Made by a program: the position numbers and the translations under genes | Shown here: one piece after another, positions 1-12,564 of the stretch | How positions within the stretch are numbered: the first letter of the stretch is position 1 | How the letters are laid out: the number at the start of each line of letters is the position of its first letter | Notes under the pieces: generated by a model | Told to the model about the DNA's origin: nothing | Seen by the model: the letters and a program-made list of their open reading frames with translations, nothing else | The model's database searches: none | Assembly: GCA_964035015.1 (NCBI GenBank) | Contig: OZ035998.1 | Span: 27,243,617 to 27,307,616 of the forward strand | Direction of reading: 5' to 3' | Source of the DNA: Corallium rubrum | Lineage: Eukaryota > Cnidaria > Anthozoa > Scleralcyonacea > Coralliidae | Length of the DNA: 64,000 bases

Positions 1-1053
1 TGTTTTTGTTTCTGGAGTTCGTATCTGTCAGTGGATTTTCCCTGCGAGGAGTAAACTCGGCATTGAGAATCGGATGCCATCCAGAAAAGGGTTAAGAAAG
101 CTACAACGTTAACGACAACAGCAATCTAATTTATTACATTAAAAAAACTATAACATGGATCAGGGCATCGTAAATTGTATGCTTCGTGTGCATTTTAGGG
201 TCTTTAACAATAGCCTCTAAAAGATGACGTATAGATTTATAATGTCGAAATAGACAAAAAGTTTTTGCTTAAAAAGTAGAGTGCTGCGTAGTCAGTGTTT
301 TGAACAGAGCAAAGTGAAAAGGTAGTAACGAAAAATTGACGTTTCGAGCGGAGTCCTCGAAACGTAAGTTTTTCTTAACAGTTTTTGCTATTTCTTCTGA
401 TAACCAAGAACTCTACCTATTGTGTAAGTTCCCGCAACATTAAAATACAATCTAAGTAGTCAAATCTCCTAATCTCTATGGTGGAAATGATAAAGACTAA
501 AGTATAATGTATATAAGAGGAGGAAACATGCCGATTTTAAGTTAAATACTTACTTAAGTAACTCTAAAATTGAAATAACTATGTCATTCACATAACAGAA
601 ACCAGACGCCTGTTGAAGAAATATGGAAAAACGGATCAAGGATTACGAATTCTCCAGATTAAACATGTAAAATAAGAAATTCAGATTAAGCTAGAAATTA
701 AGACTATATTGCCGGTGAAGTGCTGCCTCGAATAGACGGGATTCCTGGTATTTTACAAAGTCCGAAAATACCTATCAGAAATCGAAGTACCTCACTGTGG
801 TTGGTCATCTTTAAAATCAAGATTATTACACAACATTCAATTGGTTGCCAGGAGAGGCAACGAACTTTTTGTTGGCAAGTAAAATGCATATCATTTCATG
901 TGAATTTAACAAAAGTTGGAATGAGTTATTTCAATTACATTGCTAAGGTCCTATTCCCAACTTTATATTCCCTCTAAATTCAGTTTCATTTTTTTCACAT
1001 CCGGTCTTATTACGCTTATGTCTACACTCAAAGTTTTCAACTGGAGTTACATT
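1..1053. other. non-coding flank, no gene seen
   Basis: AT-rich sequence without a credible gene. One short hairpin stands out at 339-365, with a 10-bp stem ACGTTTCGAG / CTCGAAACGT. Similar CGAAACGT hairpins occur near the 3' ends of some retroelements, but nothing else here supports an assignment. Confidence 0.5.
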
Positions 1054-1059
1054 CATGCA
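1054..1059. repeat. target-site duplication CATGCA, left
   Basis: CATGCA lies directly outside the left inverted terminus, which starts AGTAGATGAC at 1060. The same six bases lie directly outside the right terminus at 4274-4279. A 6-bp duplication is characteristic of Polinton/Maverick integration. Confidence 0.9.
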
Positions 1060-1670
1060 AGTAGATGACCCCCCCCCCCCCTCCCCCACATATAGCATAC
1101 AAACAATGCCGCCTCATTAATATTCAGCGTAAGTCACGCGTGACGAACGCATGCATTACTCACGCGTGACGAACGCATAGCGTCACGCGTGACGAACGCA
1201 TGACGAACGCCTGTGACATGATTGGGCATTATAGTATACATGAGGTTGGAATATGAAACCTATGCGAGTATATAGTTTATACGCATTTTATCTCCTGTCG
1301 ACCTCTGTCTAACAGAAACCCCATTCTAATTTTAAGCGAATTATTTTACAATTCACCTATTCACAGAACAACTCTTGCCACTGTATTTGAACACTAAACC
1401 TTAATTTTTTTTTACAGACGCTAAATATTACTTCAAAATGCGTCAGTGTGCTAAGGGTGAATACGTAACTAAAGCTGAGCTTTACTTAAGTACATGTTGT
1501 TTATTACGGGAATATTACCGTTGAAAATACTATTTATTTAATACTAAATCTTCGTTTGCCCAAAGATAATAATATGAAGCGATAGTGAAGGAAAGTGGTG
1601 AGCACCTACTGTGCATATTAAACACTTTGGCTTAAAAATTCAGTTACGGCGTCTGTCTTTTCAAAACCGC
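1060..1670. repeat. left terminal inverted repeat of the Polinton-type element
   Basis: Reverse-complement match to 3668-4273 with scattered substitutions and indels. Between about 1128 and 1210 it holds three close copies of CACGCGTGACGAACGCAT, each containing the palindrome CACGCGTG, plus a shorter GACGAACG copy; another GACGAACG lies inside the element near 1823. These repeated units are plausible binding sites for a trans-acting integrase or replication protein. Confidence 0.9.
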
Positions 1671-1887
1671 TTTATTACAATAAATATCGGCGAAATGTGC
1701 GATGAAGAACACGACTCTGACAGCGCATATGGTTTTCCTATTACAGAGACCAACTAGACTATATCTTGCAGGCATAAAACTAAAGAAAATTATCACAAAC
1801 GGTGACCATTTGATGAACGCATGACGAACGGAAAAACATAATAATAGTACATGATTGAGCAAGACTGGGATAATTAGTGCACATACG

Positions 1888-2550
1888 CTATGGATACAAT
1901 TTTTGGTGAGTTAAAACAACATTTTTATTTCGATTAAATTTCAGCATTAATAATAATACATTATAATGAGTTTTAATAAGGTCTATAGGCCTTAGTAAAT
2001 ATCTAGACTTTTTAAGTTCCAGGGAGTCTTTATATTCTTCCTTATCTTCAGGGGTTGACCTTTCCACATCTTCTGATTTCATGGGTATGTATATGGGCCT
2101 TTCCTTTAGCAGAGAGAGTTCATACTCTTCTCTTCAGTCAGGGATCATCCTTGCCAGATCGCCCTTTTTCCAATCCGCAGAATCCACCCAGTTACGAAAA
2201 GAGTTTACTTTAAGCTTTGATCGTTCAATCGTTGGAGGCGGTGTTAAAACACAGAGCTTAGGCGTAGCACTAAGAGTAGGTGCCTGATAATCTTCTGCCT
2301 TTGGAGCCTCGGACAGATTTTGTATAGTTTTCTGGAGCTGTGTTTGAAGATTGGTCTGAACTTGAAGCTGATTCTGCAGCTGATTTTGAAATGTTAAGGA
2401 ACGCTGCAGCTCGCTGGAGTAAAGTGTGCTCTTTTCATCAGAAGTTAACTGCGGCGCTTGAACAATACGTTCCATTTTTTGATCGGAGTTATACATAGCG
2501 TTCAAGACAGGCGACAGCTGATAAGATTTTTTCGTGAAATAAGACCTCAA
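1888..2550 (-). pseudogene. broken ORF downstream of the ATPase, coiled-coil-like protein
   Basis: Minus-strand reading frame running from next to the ATPase stop (2547) down to 1888, interrupted by an in-frame TGA at about 2134. The upstream part is about 138 codons, with a Gln/Leu-rich stretch of QLQNQLQ type that should form a coiled coil, then a Trp-containing basic segment. The downstream part is about 64 codons, charged and then hydrophobic. No ATG is seen at the proximal end, where the frame opens on TTG; the first ATG is about 19 codons in. A second, inverted copy of the region around the stop (3563-3670) has a sense codon at that position, so the TGA looks like a C-to-T change at a CpG in this copy. 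The function is not recognised. Its position after the ATPase suggests a virion or packaging accessory protein. Confidence 0.5.
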
Positions 2551-3293
2551 ACATCGTTTTCTCCAGGTAGAACGTTAGTCTTGAGACGATGCTGGTCATC
2601 GGTAGTCGGTTTTAAATCAAGCATAAGATAACCGTGAGGGAGACTCGTTGCTTCCTCGTAGCTCTTCATAAACTCTTGAACATGACCTGGATTCACTTGT
2701 CGTGCCAGAATAGAAACATGTTGCTTGTCCCGAGGAGATTTGAAGAGCACAATATAGTGGGTATTGAGGCTAATGTTTCTGGTTTCTTTGGCTTGATGGA
2801 ATATATTTTGAACAATGTAGATGACGGACAAATTTCGGTGATGACTTCCCTTAGTAAATAAACTAGCAATACGTTTATCTCCCCCTGATTGATCTATAAG
2901 ATCATCGAGAACGATCAGATTACGCTGAGAGACATCAAGAAAATTATCAGAGTCAATGTCGGAGGGTATACCATCGTATAATTCGATACCAGACATTGTT
3001 TTGATCATTTCTAAATACATGGGCTGCCATTGCCCATAACACTGAATAATGCGTTCGGGAGGAGGGTTAATGGTTGTTTTGGCGTTCTCCAGAAGAGTTT
3101 TCACCCATACCGTCTTGCCACTTTGGGTATACCCGGCTACGATGCATGTAAACGGGTGCTGCATGACTGTAGATCCATTGACGAGAGGAATAGGTTGTGA
3201 GGTGTCGCTCTCCGGGTGGACATTCCTAATATGACGTAGAAGGTGCTCTTTTCTCGATAGACTTTTTCCGCATCTGTTGCAAACGTGTGACAT
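2547..3293 (-). CDS. C2H2 zinc finger fused to an A32-like packaging ATPase
   Basis: A 248-codon ORF starting at the ATG at 3293; the frame extends upstream only through non-ATG codons. Residues about 4-28 form a C2H2 finger (C-x2-C, then H-x4-H). Residues about 45-65 carry a Walker A loop, GYTQSGKT, and a Walker B strand follows, NLIVLDDL. After this come the SHHRNLSVIYIVQN segment and the HYIVLFKSPRD segment, typical of the FtsK/HerA-related ATPases of Polintons, adintoviruses and other double-jelly-roll viruses, which drive genome packaging. The ATPase core is complete and uninterrupted. The N-terminal zinc finger is not part of the standard family architecture and may confer DNA binding. 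The next ORF starts at its stop. Intactness suggests recent arrival or selection. Confidence 0.8.
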   Translation of the reverse strand: MSHVCNRCGKSLSRKEHLLRHIRNVHPESDTSQPIPLVNGSTVMQHPFTCIVAGYTQSGKTVWVKTLLENAKTTINPPPERIIQCYGQWQPMYLEMIKTMSGIELYDGIPSDIDSDNFLDVSQRNLIVLDDLIDQSGGDKRIASLFTKGSHHRNLSVIYIVQNIFHQAKETRNISLNTHYIVLFKSPRDKQHVSILARQVNPGHVQEFMKSYEEATSLPHGYLMLDLKPTTDDQHRLKTNVLPGENDV

Positions 3294-3365
3294 GTTTACA
3301 CGATGAGGACTAAACACCAAATAAACTTATTATTTGCAAGCGCATCATTAAATTATGTAAGTGAG

Positions 3366-3553
3366 CTTCTGCATAGGATCTAACACCCTCAGGGATACCC
3401 CAACCGCCACCCCCCACCCCGGGGTACCCCAATCACCCCCAAGGGTACCCCAATCACCCCTAGGGTGCCCCATCACCCCCAGGATGTGATGGGGTACCCC
3501 AGGGGTGAAGGGGGACTCCGGGGTTTTGGTGTTTAGATCCTATGCAGAACGCT
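3366..3553. repeat. hairpin insert with GC-rich core repeats
   Basis: Arms at about 3366-3387 and 3532-3553 are inverted copies of TTCTGCATAGGATCTAACAC. Between them lie degenerate tandem units of about 22 bp, of the type GGGTACCCCAATCACCCCYA, which are themselves partly self-complementary. The block sits between the ATPase start and the right arm, where a promoter would be expected. It could be a small fold-back insertion or a regulatory hairpin. Confidence 0.6.
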
Positions 3554-3562
3554 TAAACTACA

Positions 3563-3667
3563 CCCCTTTCGTAACTGGATGGATTCTGCGGATTGGAAAA
3601 AGGGCGATCTGGCAAGGATGACCCCTAACCGAAGAGAAGAGTATGAACTCTCTCTGCTAAAGGAAAG

Positions 3668-3670
<3 letters not shown>
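3563..3670. repeat. inverted second copy of a cargo-gene segment
   Basis: Reverse-complement match to 2097-2204, covering the 3' part of the broken ORF, at about 90 percent identity. It continues directly into the right arm at 3668, whereas on the left about 426 bp (1671-2096) separate the matching pieces. The inverted repeat thus once reached into the gene, and the right arm has lost that segment, or the left arm gained it. Confidence 0.8.
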
Positions 3671-4642
<972 letters not shown>

Positions 4643-4904
4643 TCACAAACCCTCCACATTTGGGAGAGGGTGTCTTACTAAAGAGAAATGCTTATTTAAA
4701 TTTAGTAAAACGCTAGTAAATTATCAGTTATTAAAAGCAACGCAGACAAAGAGCAAGAACAAATTAATGTTTGAACACCGTAGTTTCGTCAATAGAGTTT
4801 TACGCTCGCGATGTATTGCAGTACGATTTATTACTCGACCCCGTGCCCCAATAAAGGAAGGCTACGCCTTGGCCGCATGTGAGAAGAGTGCTTCCAGTTT
4901 GACT

Positions 4905-5052
4905 CTACCAAACATCGCAGGTTTCCTCCGGGTACTCCGGTTTCCTCCTGTAGAAACACTGGACCAATGAGGGATGGCCCTTACTGGACCTCTAGGGAGA
5001 ACAGTTACTAACTGATAGAGCTATCCAGTATAAATAAGATTAGTTTAGTTTA
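4905..5052 (+). repeat. dispersed SINE-like 3' segment, copy 1
   Basis: The order GGTTTCCTCCGGGTACTCC, CCTCCTGTAGAAACACTGGA, AGGGAGAACAG, CTATCCAGTATAAATAA, TAGTTTAGTTT recurs at 40025-40156. Two copies with the same 3' end and a TTTAGTTT tail point to a retroposed family. No polymerase III promoter boxes were recognised in the 5' part. Confidence 0.6.
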
Positions 5053-5054
5053 GA

Positions 5055-5362
5055 GTGGCTTAATAAATGGGTCACGGTGTACGAATAAAGATAATTGTGT
5101 GGGCATGCAATTAATGACGTAATATTTTAAACATGAGCAGCAGTGTTTTATCAGATTTAAAACACGAGGCGATAGCTGAGTTTTAGATCTGATAAACACG
5201 TACTGCGAATGTTTTAAATAGCTCCAAAAACGACCCATTTGGTAACTTCATTGGCGTAGTAAGTTTGAAAAATAACGTTGTCTAAGCCAAGTAAATCAAA
5301 GCTAAAGTTTATGTACATAAGGAGGTTTCTTTATCAAATATAGAACCACGGACATGGTACTG
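5055..5362 (+). repeat. dispersed repeat with ATCAGAT hairpin, copy 1
   Basis: Matches 10545-10773 over about 200 bp, through the segments CGATAGCTGAG, GATCTGATAAA, TACTGCGAATGTTTT and AACGACCCATTTGGTAA. The start contains inverted TTTTATCAGAT / ATCTGATAAA motifs that would form a hairpin. It is probably a non-autonomous mobile element; no coding capacity was seen. Confidence 0.65.
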
Positions 5363-6789
5363 ATTTCCTTTGTGTTTTCCCCATGAATTATTGATTATTA
5401 ATGAGTTTTTGAACAATGATGCATGGGCCAATACCATGTAATACGATTGGTTCATGACCATTGACAACGCTTCACCAAAGGGCTTAGGATTGTTATGCTT
5501 GTAACCTGACCGTTGTTTCGCTGAGTATTAGTGAAGAAATAACAGTGCTAATCGATTCTCAATTTCACTAGCGTTTCAATAAATGCACGTTAAACTAGCG
5601 TTAAAATTTCATCCATCTGTCCGTCCGTCCCTCCTTCCCATCTATGCGACCGTTCGACTATATCGACTTTATCCGTCCACCCATCTGTCTTTTAACCTGC
5701 AAAGCAGCCGCTCACACAGCAAAAAGGTTAGAACGCAAAGTCTAGAGGTTTAGAAGTGGCTATAATATATCTGAACATTAATTTTTGCAGCCTCTGTGTC
5801 GACGACCTTCTATATTTTCGTACCGATTCTCAGTTCTAATTATTCTCTGTCATGTAGCTATTATTATAGCTACAACTAAAAATACATAAATGCAACAACC
5901 TCTCGTGATAATAAACAAACTGACATGTTTACTTTAATTTGTTCGCCAATGAAAATTTGGCGTACATTCTCTACGAATAAATCTAAAAATGTGCAGCTAC
6001 AGTAGCAAGCGCTTTCTCACACGCGAGCGCTGCTTCGCAGGCTTACTCCAGTCGTCCAACCTTTCATCCAGTTATTCATGCATGCATAAAGCCATACGCC
6101 TAAGGATTCAATCCGAATCTGGTGCTCAGAATACAGCTTGTGATACAGACCAAACTGTTTGGAGAAAAATTTTAAAATCTCCCATTTCACCCTATTTTTA
6201 ACAATTCTTACTGGAAGACAATTGTCATAAAATTGCACAGATTTTCACAATAATGGTTTTATATTACATAAAAACATAAGAGGTACTAGAGACTTGTATA
6301 GAAGTACGGACACGGGTAGTCAAAATTAAAGGGGGATTGAAAAAGATTGCAAATATGACATCTTGATTTCTATAAAATTAGAACTGATTACAATATTACA
6401 TTATTCATCATGCAAAGCAATACAATACTGTTATCTTGATTTCTGTTTGTTGCAAGTTTAGGCTATTTTGGTCTGAAAGGTTCAGAAATCCTCAATAGTC
6501 GTTAGGTAACTCGCATTTCACAATCAAATTAATGTACAGTTTTAATTTTAAAGTTAGCAGCTCAGAATTCCAACACACAGTAAGACAATTAAGGCAAACC
6601 ATAACGTGACCTAAGTTCACCTAACCTCTTTAATGTGATTACATACCTGGTGATTTAATTGCACTGCGCCTTGAAGAGATGCGCCCGTGTATATTGAACA
6701 AAATTCATAAAGTCCAGGAAATACAGGACTACAAAATGAAAAAAAAATAAAAAACTCCTTATACAATGCGCCGTGTATTGTAGTACGTT
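5363..6789. other. unassigned non-coding stretch
   Basis: Low-complexity AT-rich sequence. Short ORFs at 5989-6238 on both strands show no recognisable domain. No inverted or tandem repeat longer than about 20 bp was seen. Confidence 0.5.
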
Positions 6790-9475
6790 TGAGGAGACGC
6801 AGTGGAGGGACGCTGTGGGTGAACACTGTGGGTAAACACTGTGGGTAAACACTGTGGGTAAACATTGTAGGAGAACGCTGTGGGTGGACGCTGTAGGCGG
6901 ACGTTGTGGCACTACGCTGTGGGAGGGCACGGTGTTAGGACGCTGTGGGAGGACACGGTGGGAGGACGCCGTGGGAGGACGCTGTGGGAAGACTGGTGGG
7001 AGGACGCTGTGGGAGGGCACGGTGAGAGGACGCTGTGGGAGGACGCTATGAGGGGACACTGTGAGAGGATGTTGTGAGAGGGCACGGTGGGAGGACGCTG
7101 AGAGGGGACACGGTGGAGGACGCTGTGGGAGAACAGGTGGGACGACACGGTGGGGAGGACGTTGTGGGGGAACACTGTGGGAGGACGCTTTGGGAGGACG
7201 CTTTGGAAGGACGCTGTGTGTGTGTATGTGAGGGGGACACTGTCGGAAGACACTGCGGGAGGACAATGTGGGGGAACACTGTGGGAGGACGCTGTGGGGA
7301 ACACTATGGGAGGACGCTGTGGAAGGACACTGTAGGTGGGGGGACACTGTTGGGAGACACTGTGGGAGGACGATGTGGGGGAACACTGTGGGAGGATGCT
7401 GTGGGGATCACTGTGAGAGGACACCGTGGGGATGGGGGGTCAACTGTGGGAGGACGCTTTGGAAGGACGCTGTGTGTGTGGGAGGGGGGAACTGTTGGAA
7501 GACACTGTGGGAGGACGATGTGGGGAACACAGTAGGAGGACACTGTGTGTGTGGGAGGGGGGCACTGTCGGAAGACACTGTGAGGACGATGTGGGAGAAC
7601 ACTGTGGTGGGAGGCTGGTAGAGGACGCTGTGGGAGGACGCTGTGGGGGAACACTGTGGGAGGACGCTGTGGGGGAACACTATGGGGGGAACACTGTGGG
7701 AGGACACTGTAGGTGGGAGGACACTGTAGGTGGGGGGACACTGTGGGAGAACATCGTGGGAAGACGATGTGGGAGAACACTGCGAGGACATTGTGGTGGG
7801 AGGCTGGTAGACGACGCTGTGGGGGAACACTGTGGGAGGACGCTTTGGGGAACACAATGGGAGGCCGCTGTGGGGAACACTGTGGGAGGACGATGTGGGG
7901 AACACTGTGGAAGGACGCTGTGGGGGAACACTGTGAGAGGACGATATGGGGGAACACCGTGGGAGGACGCAGTGGGGAACACTGTGGGAGGCGCTTTGGA
8001 AAGACACTGTAGGCGGGGGGACACTGTCGGAAGACACTGTGGGAGGACGATGTGGGGGGACACTGTGGAAGGACGCTGTATGTGGGGGAGGGGGGCACTG
8101 TCAGAAGACACTGTGAGGACGATGTGGGAGAACACTCTGGTGGGAGGCTGGTAGAGGACGCTGTGGGGGAACACTGTGGGAGAACACTGTGTGGGAACAC
8201 TGTGGAAGGACGCTGTGTGTCTGGGAGGGGGGCACTGTTGGAAGACACTGTGAGGACGATGTGGGAGAACACTGTGAGAGGACACTGTGGGCAGGGGGAC
8301 TGTGGGGGGACGCTTTGGAAGGACGCTGTGTGTGTGGAAGGGGGACACTGTCGGAAGACACTGTGGGAGGACGATGTGGGGGAACACTGTGGGAGAACAT
8401 CGTGGGAGGACGATGTGGGAGAACACTGTGAGAGGACACTGTGCTGGGAGGCTGGTAGAGGACGCTGTGGGGGAACACTATGGGAGGCCGCTGTGAGGTG
8501 AACACTGTGGGAGGACGTGGCTGTTGGGGAACACTGTGGGACGACGCTGTGGTGGAACACTGTGAGAGGACACTGTGGTAGGACGCTGTGGGAGAACACT
8601 GTAAGAGGACACTGTGGTGGGAGGCTGGTAGAGGACGCTGTGGGAGGACGCTGTGGGGGAACACTGTGGGAGGACGCTGTGGGGGAACACTGTCGGAAGA
8701 CACTGTGGGAGGACGATGTAGGGGAATACTGTGGGAGAACATCGTGGGAGGACGATGTGGGGGAACACTGTGAGAGGACACTGTGGGGTGAACACTGTGG
8801 GAGGACGCTGTTGGGGAACACTGTGGGACGACGCTATGGTGGAACACTGTGAGAGTGGGAGGACGTGGCTGTTGGGGAACACTGTGGGACGACGCTGTGG
8901 TGGAACACTGTGAGAGGACACTGTGGTAGGACGCTGTGGGAGAACACTGTAAGAGGACACTGTGGTGGGAGGCTGGTAGAGGATGGTGTGGGGGGAACAC
9001 TGTGGGAGGACGCTGTTGGGGAACAATTTGGGAGGACGCTGTGGGGGAAGACTGTGGGAGACGCTGTGGGCGGACACTGTTGCTGGACACTGTGGGAGGA
9101 CACTGTGAGGGGACACTGTGATGGGAGGCTGGTAGAGGACGCTGTGGGGGAACAGTGTTGGAGGACGCTGTGGGGGAACACTGTGGGAGACGTTGTGGGC
9201 GGACACTGTTGAGGGACACTGTGGGAGGACACTGTGAGTGAACACTGCGGTGGGAGGCTGGTAGAGGACGTTGTGGGGGGACACTGTGGGAGGACACTGA
9301 GTGGACGCTGTGGGAGAACGCTGTGGAAAAACGCGCTGTAGGTGGACGCTGTGGGAGGACATTGTGCAAGGACACTGTGGGAAGACACTGTGAAAGGACA
9401 CTGTGGGAGAAACCTGTGGGGAAAACGCTGTAGGGCAACGTTGTGAGGGGAAACTGTGGGAGGACGCCGTATCAA
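6790..9475. repeat. 2.7 kb minisatellite with a 13-bp unit
   Basis: Degenerate tandem units alternate between CTGTGGGAGGACG and CTGTGGGGGAACA (13 bp each). Higher-order segments recur containing GGGAGGCTGGTAGAGGACG and TGTGTGTGGGAGGGGGG. The strand is strongly G-rich. Neither strand contains many stops, because the unit has none in most phases; this produces minus-strand ORFs up to 505 codons rich in Ser, Pro, Val and Gln. No promoter, non-repetitive domain or splice context supports a protein. Confidence 0.93.
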
Positions 9476-10072
9476 TATGGTACTGGAAGACGTCTGTATT
9501 AGAACGTTTCTGGAAATATATTCCGTAGAATTTAATAAAATTGACAAGGAATATCATTTCGCATGTCTTCCTTCAATCAGTTAAAAATATTTGCCAACAG
9601 GTGAACGGAAATACATATCCGTACACTTTTTCGGTGTCAACTGAGCCATCTCGACGAAGTTGTTTGACAGCTTAAAATTTGTTTGCCTATATCGTGTTTT
9701 AGACAATAACCTTCGTCCAGCTAATCACACTCCTTAATCATTTGCATCTGACTAGAGCCTCCGTTTTTTCAGTGTACCCAGGAGGCCCTGGGAACGAGGA
9801 TGAGGAGAAAGCTGATGTCATTGAGTAAGACAGGTTGTCAATGCCTCGGTTTGTTCGTCCACTTCAGCCTTCCGCTTCGGCAGATAGCACAAACATCGAC
9901 CTTGATAATTCTCGAAATCATGCCCAACCTCGTGCAATAGTTAATTCACTTACCTTTGGAATGCCGGTGCGCGCAGGGCGCACCTTGCAATAGGTTACTG
10001 CATACAAGGTAGCATATGCTGCCTTTCCAGGCTGTTGTGTTTTCAAAATAAATTAACGAGTGTTTGAATATA
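9476..10072. other. unassigned non-coding stretch
   Basis: Unique-looking sequence. At about 9774-9806, GTACCCAGG and CCCTGGGAACGAGGAT lie close together and resemble the CTCGTACCCAGG-type MULE-like termini found elsewhere in the window; no duplication was identified around them. Confidence 0.4.
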
Positions 10073-10100
10073 AATGGAGAGAGAGCGAGAGAGAGAGGGG

Positions 10101-10190
<90 letters not shown>
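10073..10190. repeat. (GA)n microsatellite
   Basis: About 58 dinucleotide copies with a GGGG interruption near 10100. Confidence 0.97.
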
Positions 10191-10193
<3 letters not shown>

Positions 10194-10544
10194 TAAGGAT
10201 AGAAAAATCAGTTAAAGTAATAGGGTAACCAGATTATGATGCGATAAAGCACTAGGTATGAAGAAGTTCAAAGAAGTGTCTTTCTTGTGTAGGCCAAACC
10301 AAGCCAAACCACTCACGAGCTCCCAAACACATGCACGTGTGTAAATGGCATATAATAAACACTTGTTTGTTAAGCATTTAGAAAGAAATATCTTTTACAC
10401 TTACCAGTCTTCGCCTACATTAAAACGATTAGTGTTGCTAGATCGAACTACTGGTTGATTGGTAATTCTAAAATAAGAAATAAGACAATGAACAGGGATA
10501 TAATATCCTAAGTGCTTATGAAATAATTTTTTTAGCATATAAAT

Positions 10545-10773
10545 CAGCTTAATAAATGCACATTTTATGCTATACGATAGCTGAGTGTTTTAGATCTGAT
10601 AAAACACGTACTGCGAATGTTTTGAATAGCTTCAAAAACGACCCATTTGGTAAGTTCATTGGCGTGGTAATTTTGAAAAACAACGTTGTCTACGCCAAGA
10701 AAATCAAAGCTAAAGTTTATGTCAACCAGGAGGATTTTTATCAGATATAAAACCATGGAAATGGTACTGAAAT
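10545..10773 (+). repeat. dispersed repeat with ATCAGAT hairpin, copy 2
   Basis: Second copy of the 5055-5362 element in the same orientation, beginning GCTTAATAAATG and ending near CCATGGAAATGGTACTGA. It keeps both arms of the AACACGTACTGCGAATG region with few changes. Confidence 0.65.
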
Positions 10774-12564
10774 TAATAGGCTTTTGAAATTATTTGATCA
10801 TACAAAAACTATGAAAAATTCTGATATACATGTAGTATATGTGATCATTCATTTTTGTATTTACGTGTACGTATAGCTGCCGCCCAAGAAAATCAACAAA
10901 AAACGCTGCCAAAATAGCTGTTTGACGTCAGACGGTGTCACAGACATTGCTATTTATCCCCAGGGTTAGAAAAGGTTTTCATCCTTCCTCCTGGTGTTGC
11001 AGCGCGCCAAAATTCACCGGTGAATTTTTCGACCAGCGACGTAAACGATCTCAAGTTTTCACAACCTTCCACAAAGTAGCGGGAATTTTGGCTTTCGCGA
11101 CATTCAAACATAGCGTAATTTTTACCTTACATTTCCATTTATACCTGTAAACTTTACAATACCGCTACTCAGAGCACTGCTGATTGCTAGTCTGCTGACT
11201 GCCACATGCCACGCATTTTGTCCGTTAGTCAATGATTTTCTGCAAATCATTGACACATTCCTCCTCAACACTCTGCCCGATCAATTATAGTTCAGATTCT
11301 AAAATGTTTTATGTAGTATTTAAGCTGTTTTCACTTTAAACCTTCCTCACTAGTAAATACGTGTGGACCCCGCATACCAACAGCTGTTTTCCAACTCTGT
11401 TCATCCCCAGTCCTTATATTGTACACTCTTCTTGTGATTGTATTTTGCTTGCTGTCTGAACATCGTAGATATTTTATATTTGAATTTCTTGGCTTGTTGC
11501 TAAACTTAAATCATGTTAAATTTGTATAGAATGGCCAGTTAATTTTTTGATCTTTTTGTACTTGCTATAATTGTGCTGAATTTATTCGGAAGACAAATTC
11601 TTTCTACAGAAATTCAATATCACTCACACTTAAAGAAAAGGCTATTTTTGTCCAACCTATACTTATTCAAATCTTAAGCTAAAGCTTGATTAGTACAGAA
11701 TGTCATTTTAGAGGTTGACAAAATTCTAAAGTCTAATAAATCGAAAGCATTTTAACCAATCTGTGTCAAATTTTAACAACTGGTTTCAAAGTATATTTAT
11801 TAACAAAATGATTGCAGATTTTTGCATTTGGGCCTTTGTTTTATTTTGTTTGGCAAATGTACATGCTCAATGCATTTTTGTTTTCCATGGTAACACTAAG
11901 TGAGTGATGACTTACCTAGATAATCACGTTGTTCCTAATTGTACATAGAGCTCAGGTAGTAAGTTTTAAATGTTAATATATTTTAAGTAAGACAGGTTTA
12001 TATGCAGAGTGTCGGTGAGAGTCTTGCGGGCAACGAATTGTGTGCAACATTGTAAAAATTCCAGTTTTAGGTACTTAAATATCTATACATTTCAAGAAAG
12101 TATAATTTTTCCAGGTCAGAACACTTTTATTACCTAAAAATACGTCTGGGCAGTATGTTAACAAAATGTCTAAAATTCAGATAGAGTCCTCTTAAATTGG
12201 ACTACTAATCACTTGCACATGACATCAAAACGGTTAATGTGGAGGTTAGGTAACCTGTAAGAGTGCAAACAATCAATAAAAATGCTATAGTTAAGAAGCA
12301 TTTATTCTCCAACGACACCTACATGGAGAACACAAACCAATCGTGTTGTGATGGGAAGCAAGGTACGTTTTTACGGGAACCAAGGTATATTTACATACAC
12401 ACCTTTCAAGATATCTGATATAATCTTCGGAATGAAAAGAGCACATGTCGTGAATACTAGCTTTATATGGTTTGTAGACCTGTAGCAAGTAAATTGTAAG
12501 TATAGGTTAGTTACCGAACCCGAGGTGACTACGTCACTTATTTAAAGAGGTTGCCTAGAAAACT
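10774..12564. other. unassigned AT-rich stretch
   Basis: No gene, tandem repeat or long inverted repeat recognised. A short hairpin TCAATGATTT / AAATCATTGA lies at about 11229-11252. Confidence 0.45.

Noticed and set aside
1644..1862. Minus-strand 72-codon ORF inside the Polinton left part
   Set aside because: Overlaps the inverted arm boundary, lacks any recognised motif and is not kept in the right arm.
2134..3320. Start codons further upstream for the two Polinton ORFs (3320 and 2550)
   Set aside because: Both positions are TTG on the minus strand. The ATPase was therefore started at the ATG at 3293 and the second ORF left as start-unknown.
7304..9438. Long Ser/Pro-rich minus-strand ORFs (505 and 445 codons) in the minisatellite
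   Set aside because: They consist only of the 13-bp unit translated in rotating phase, have no unique domain, and overlap similar ORFs in other frames.
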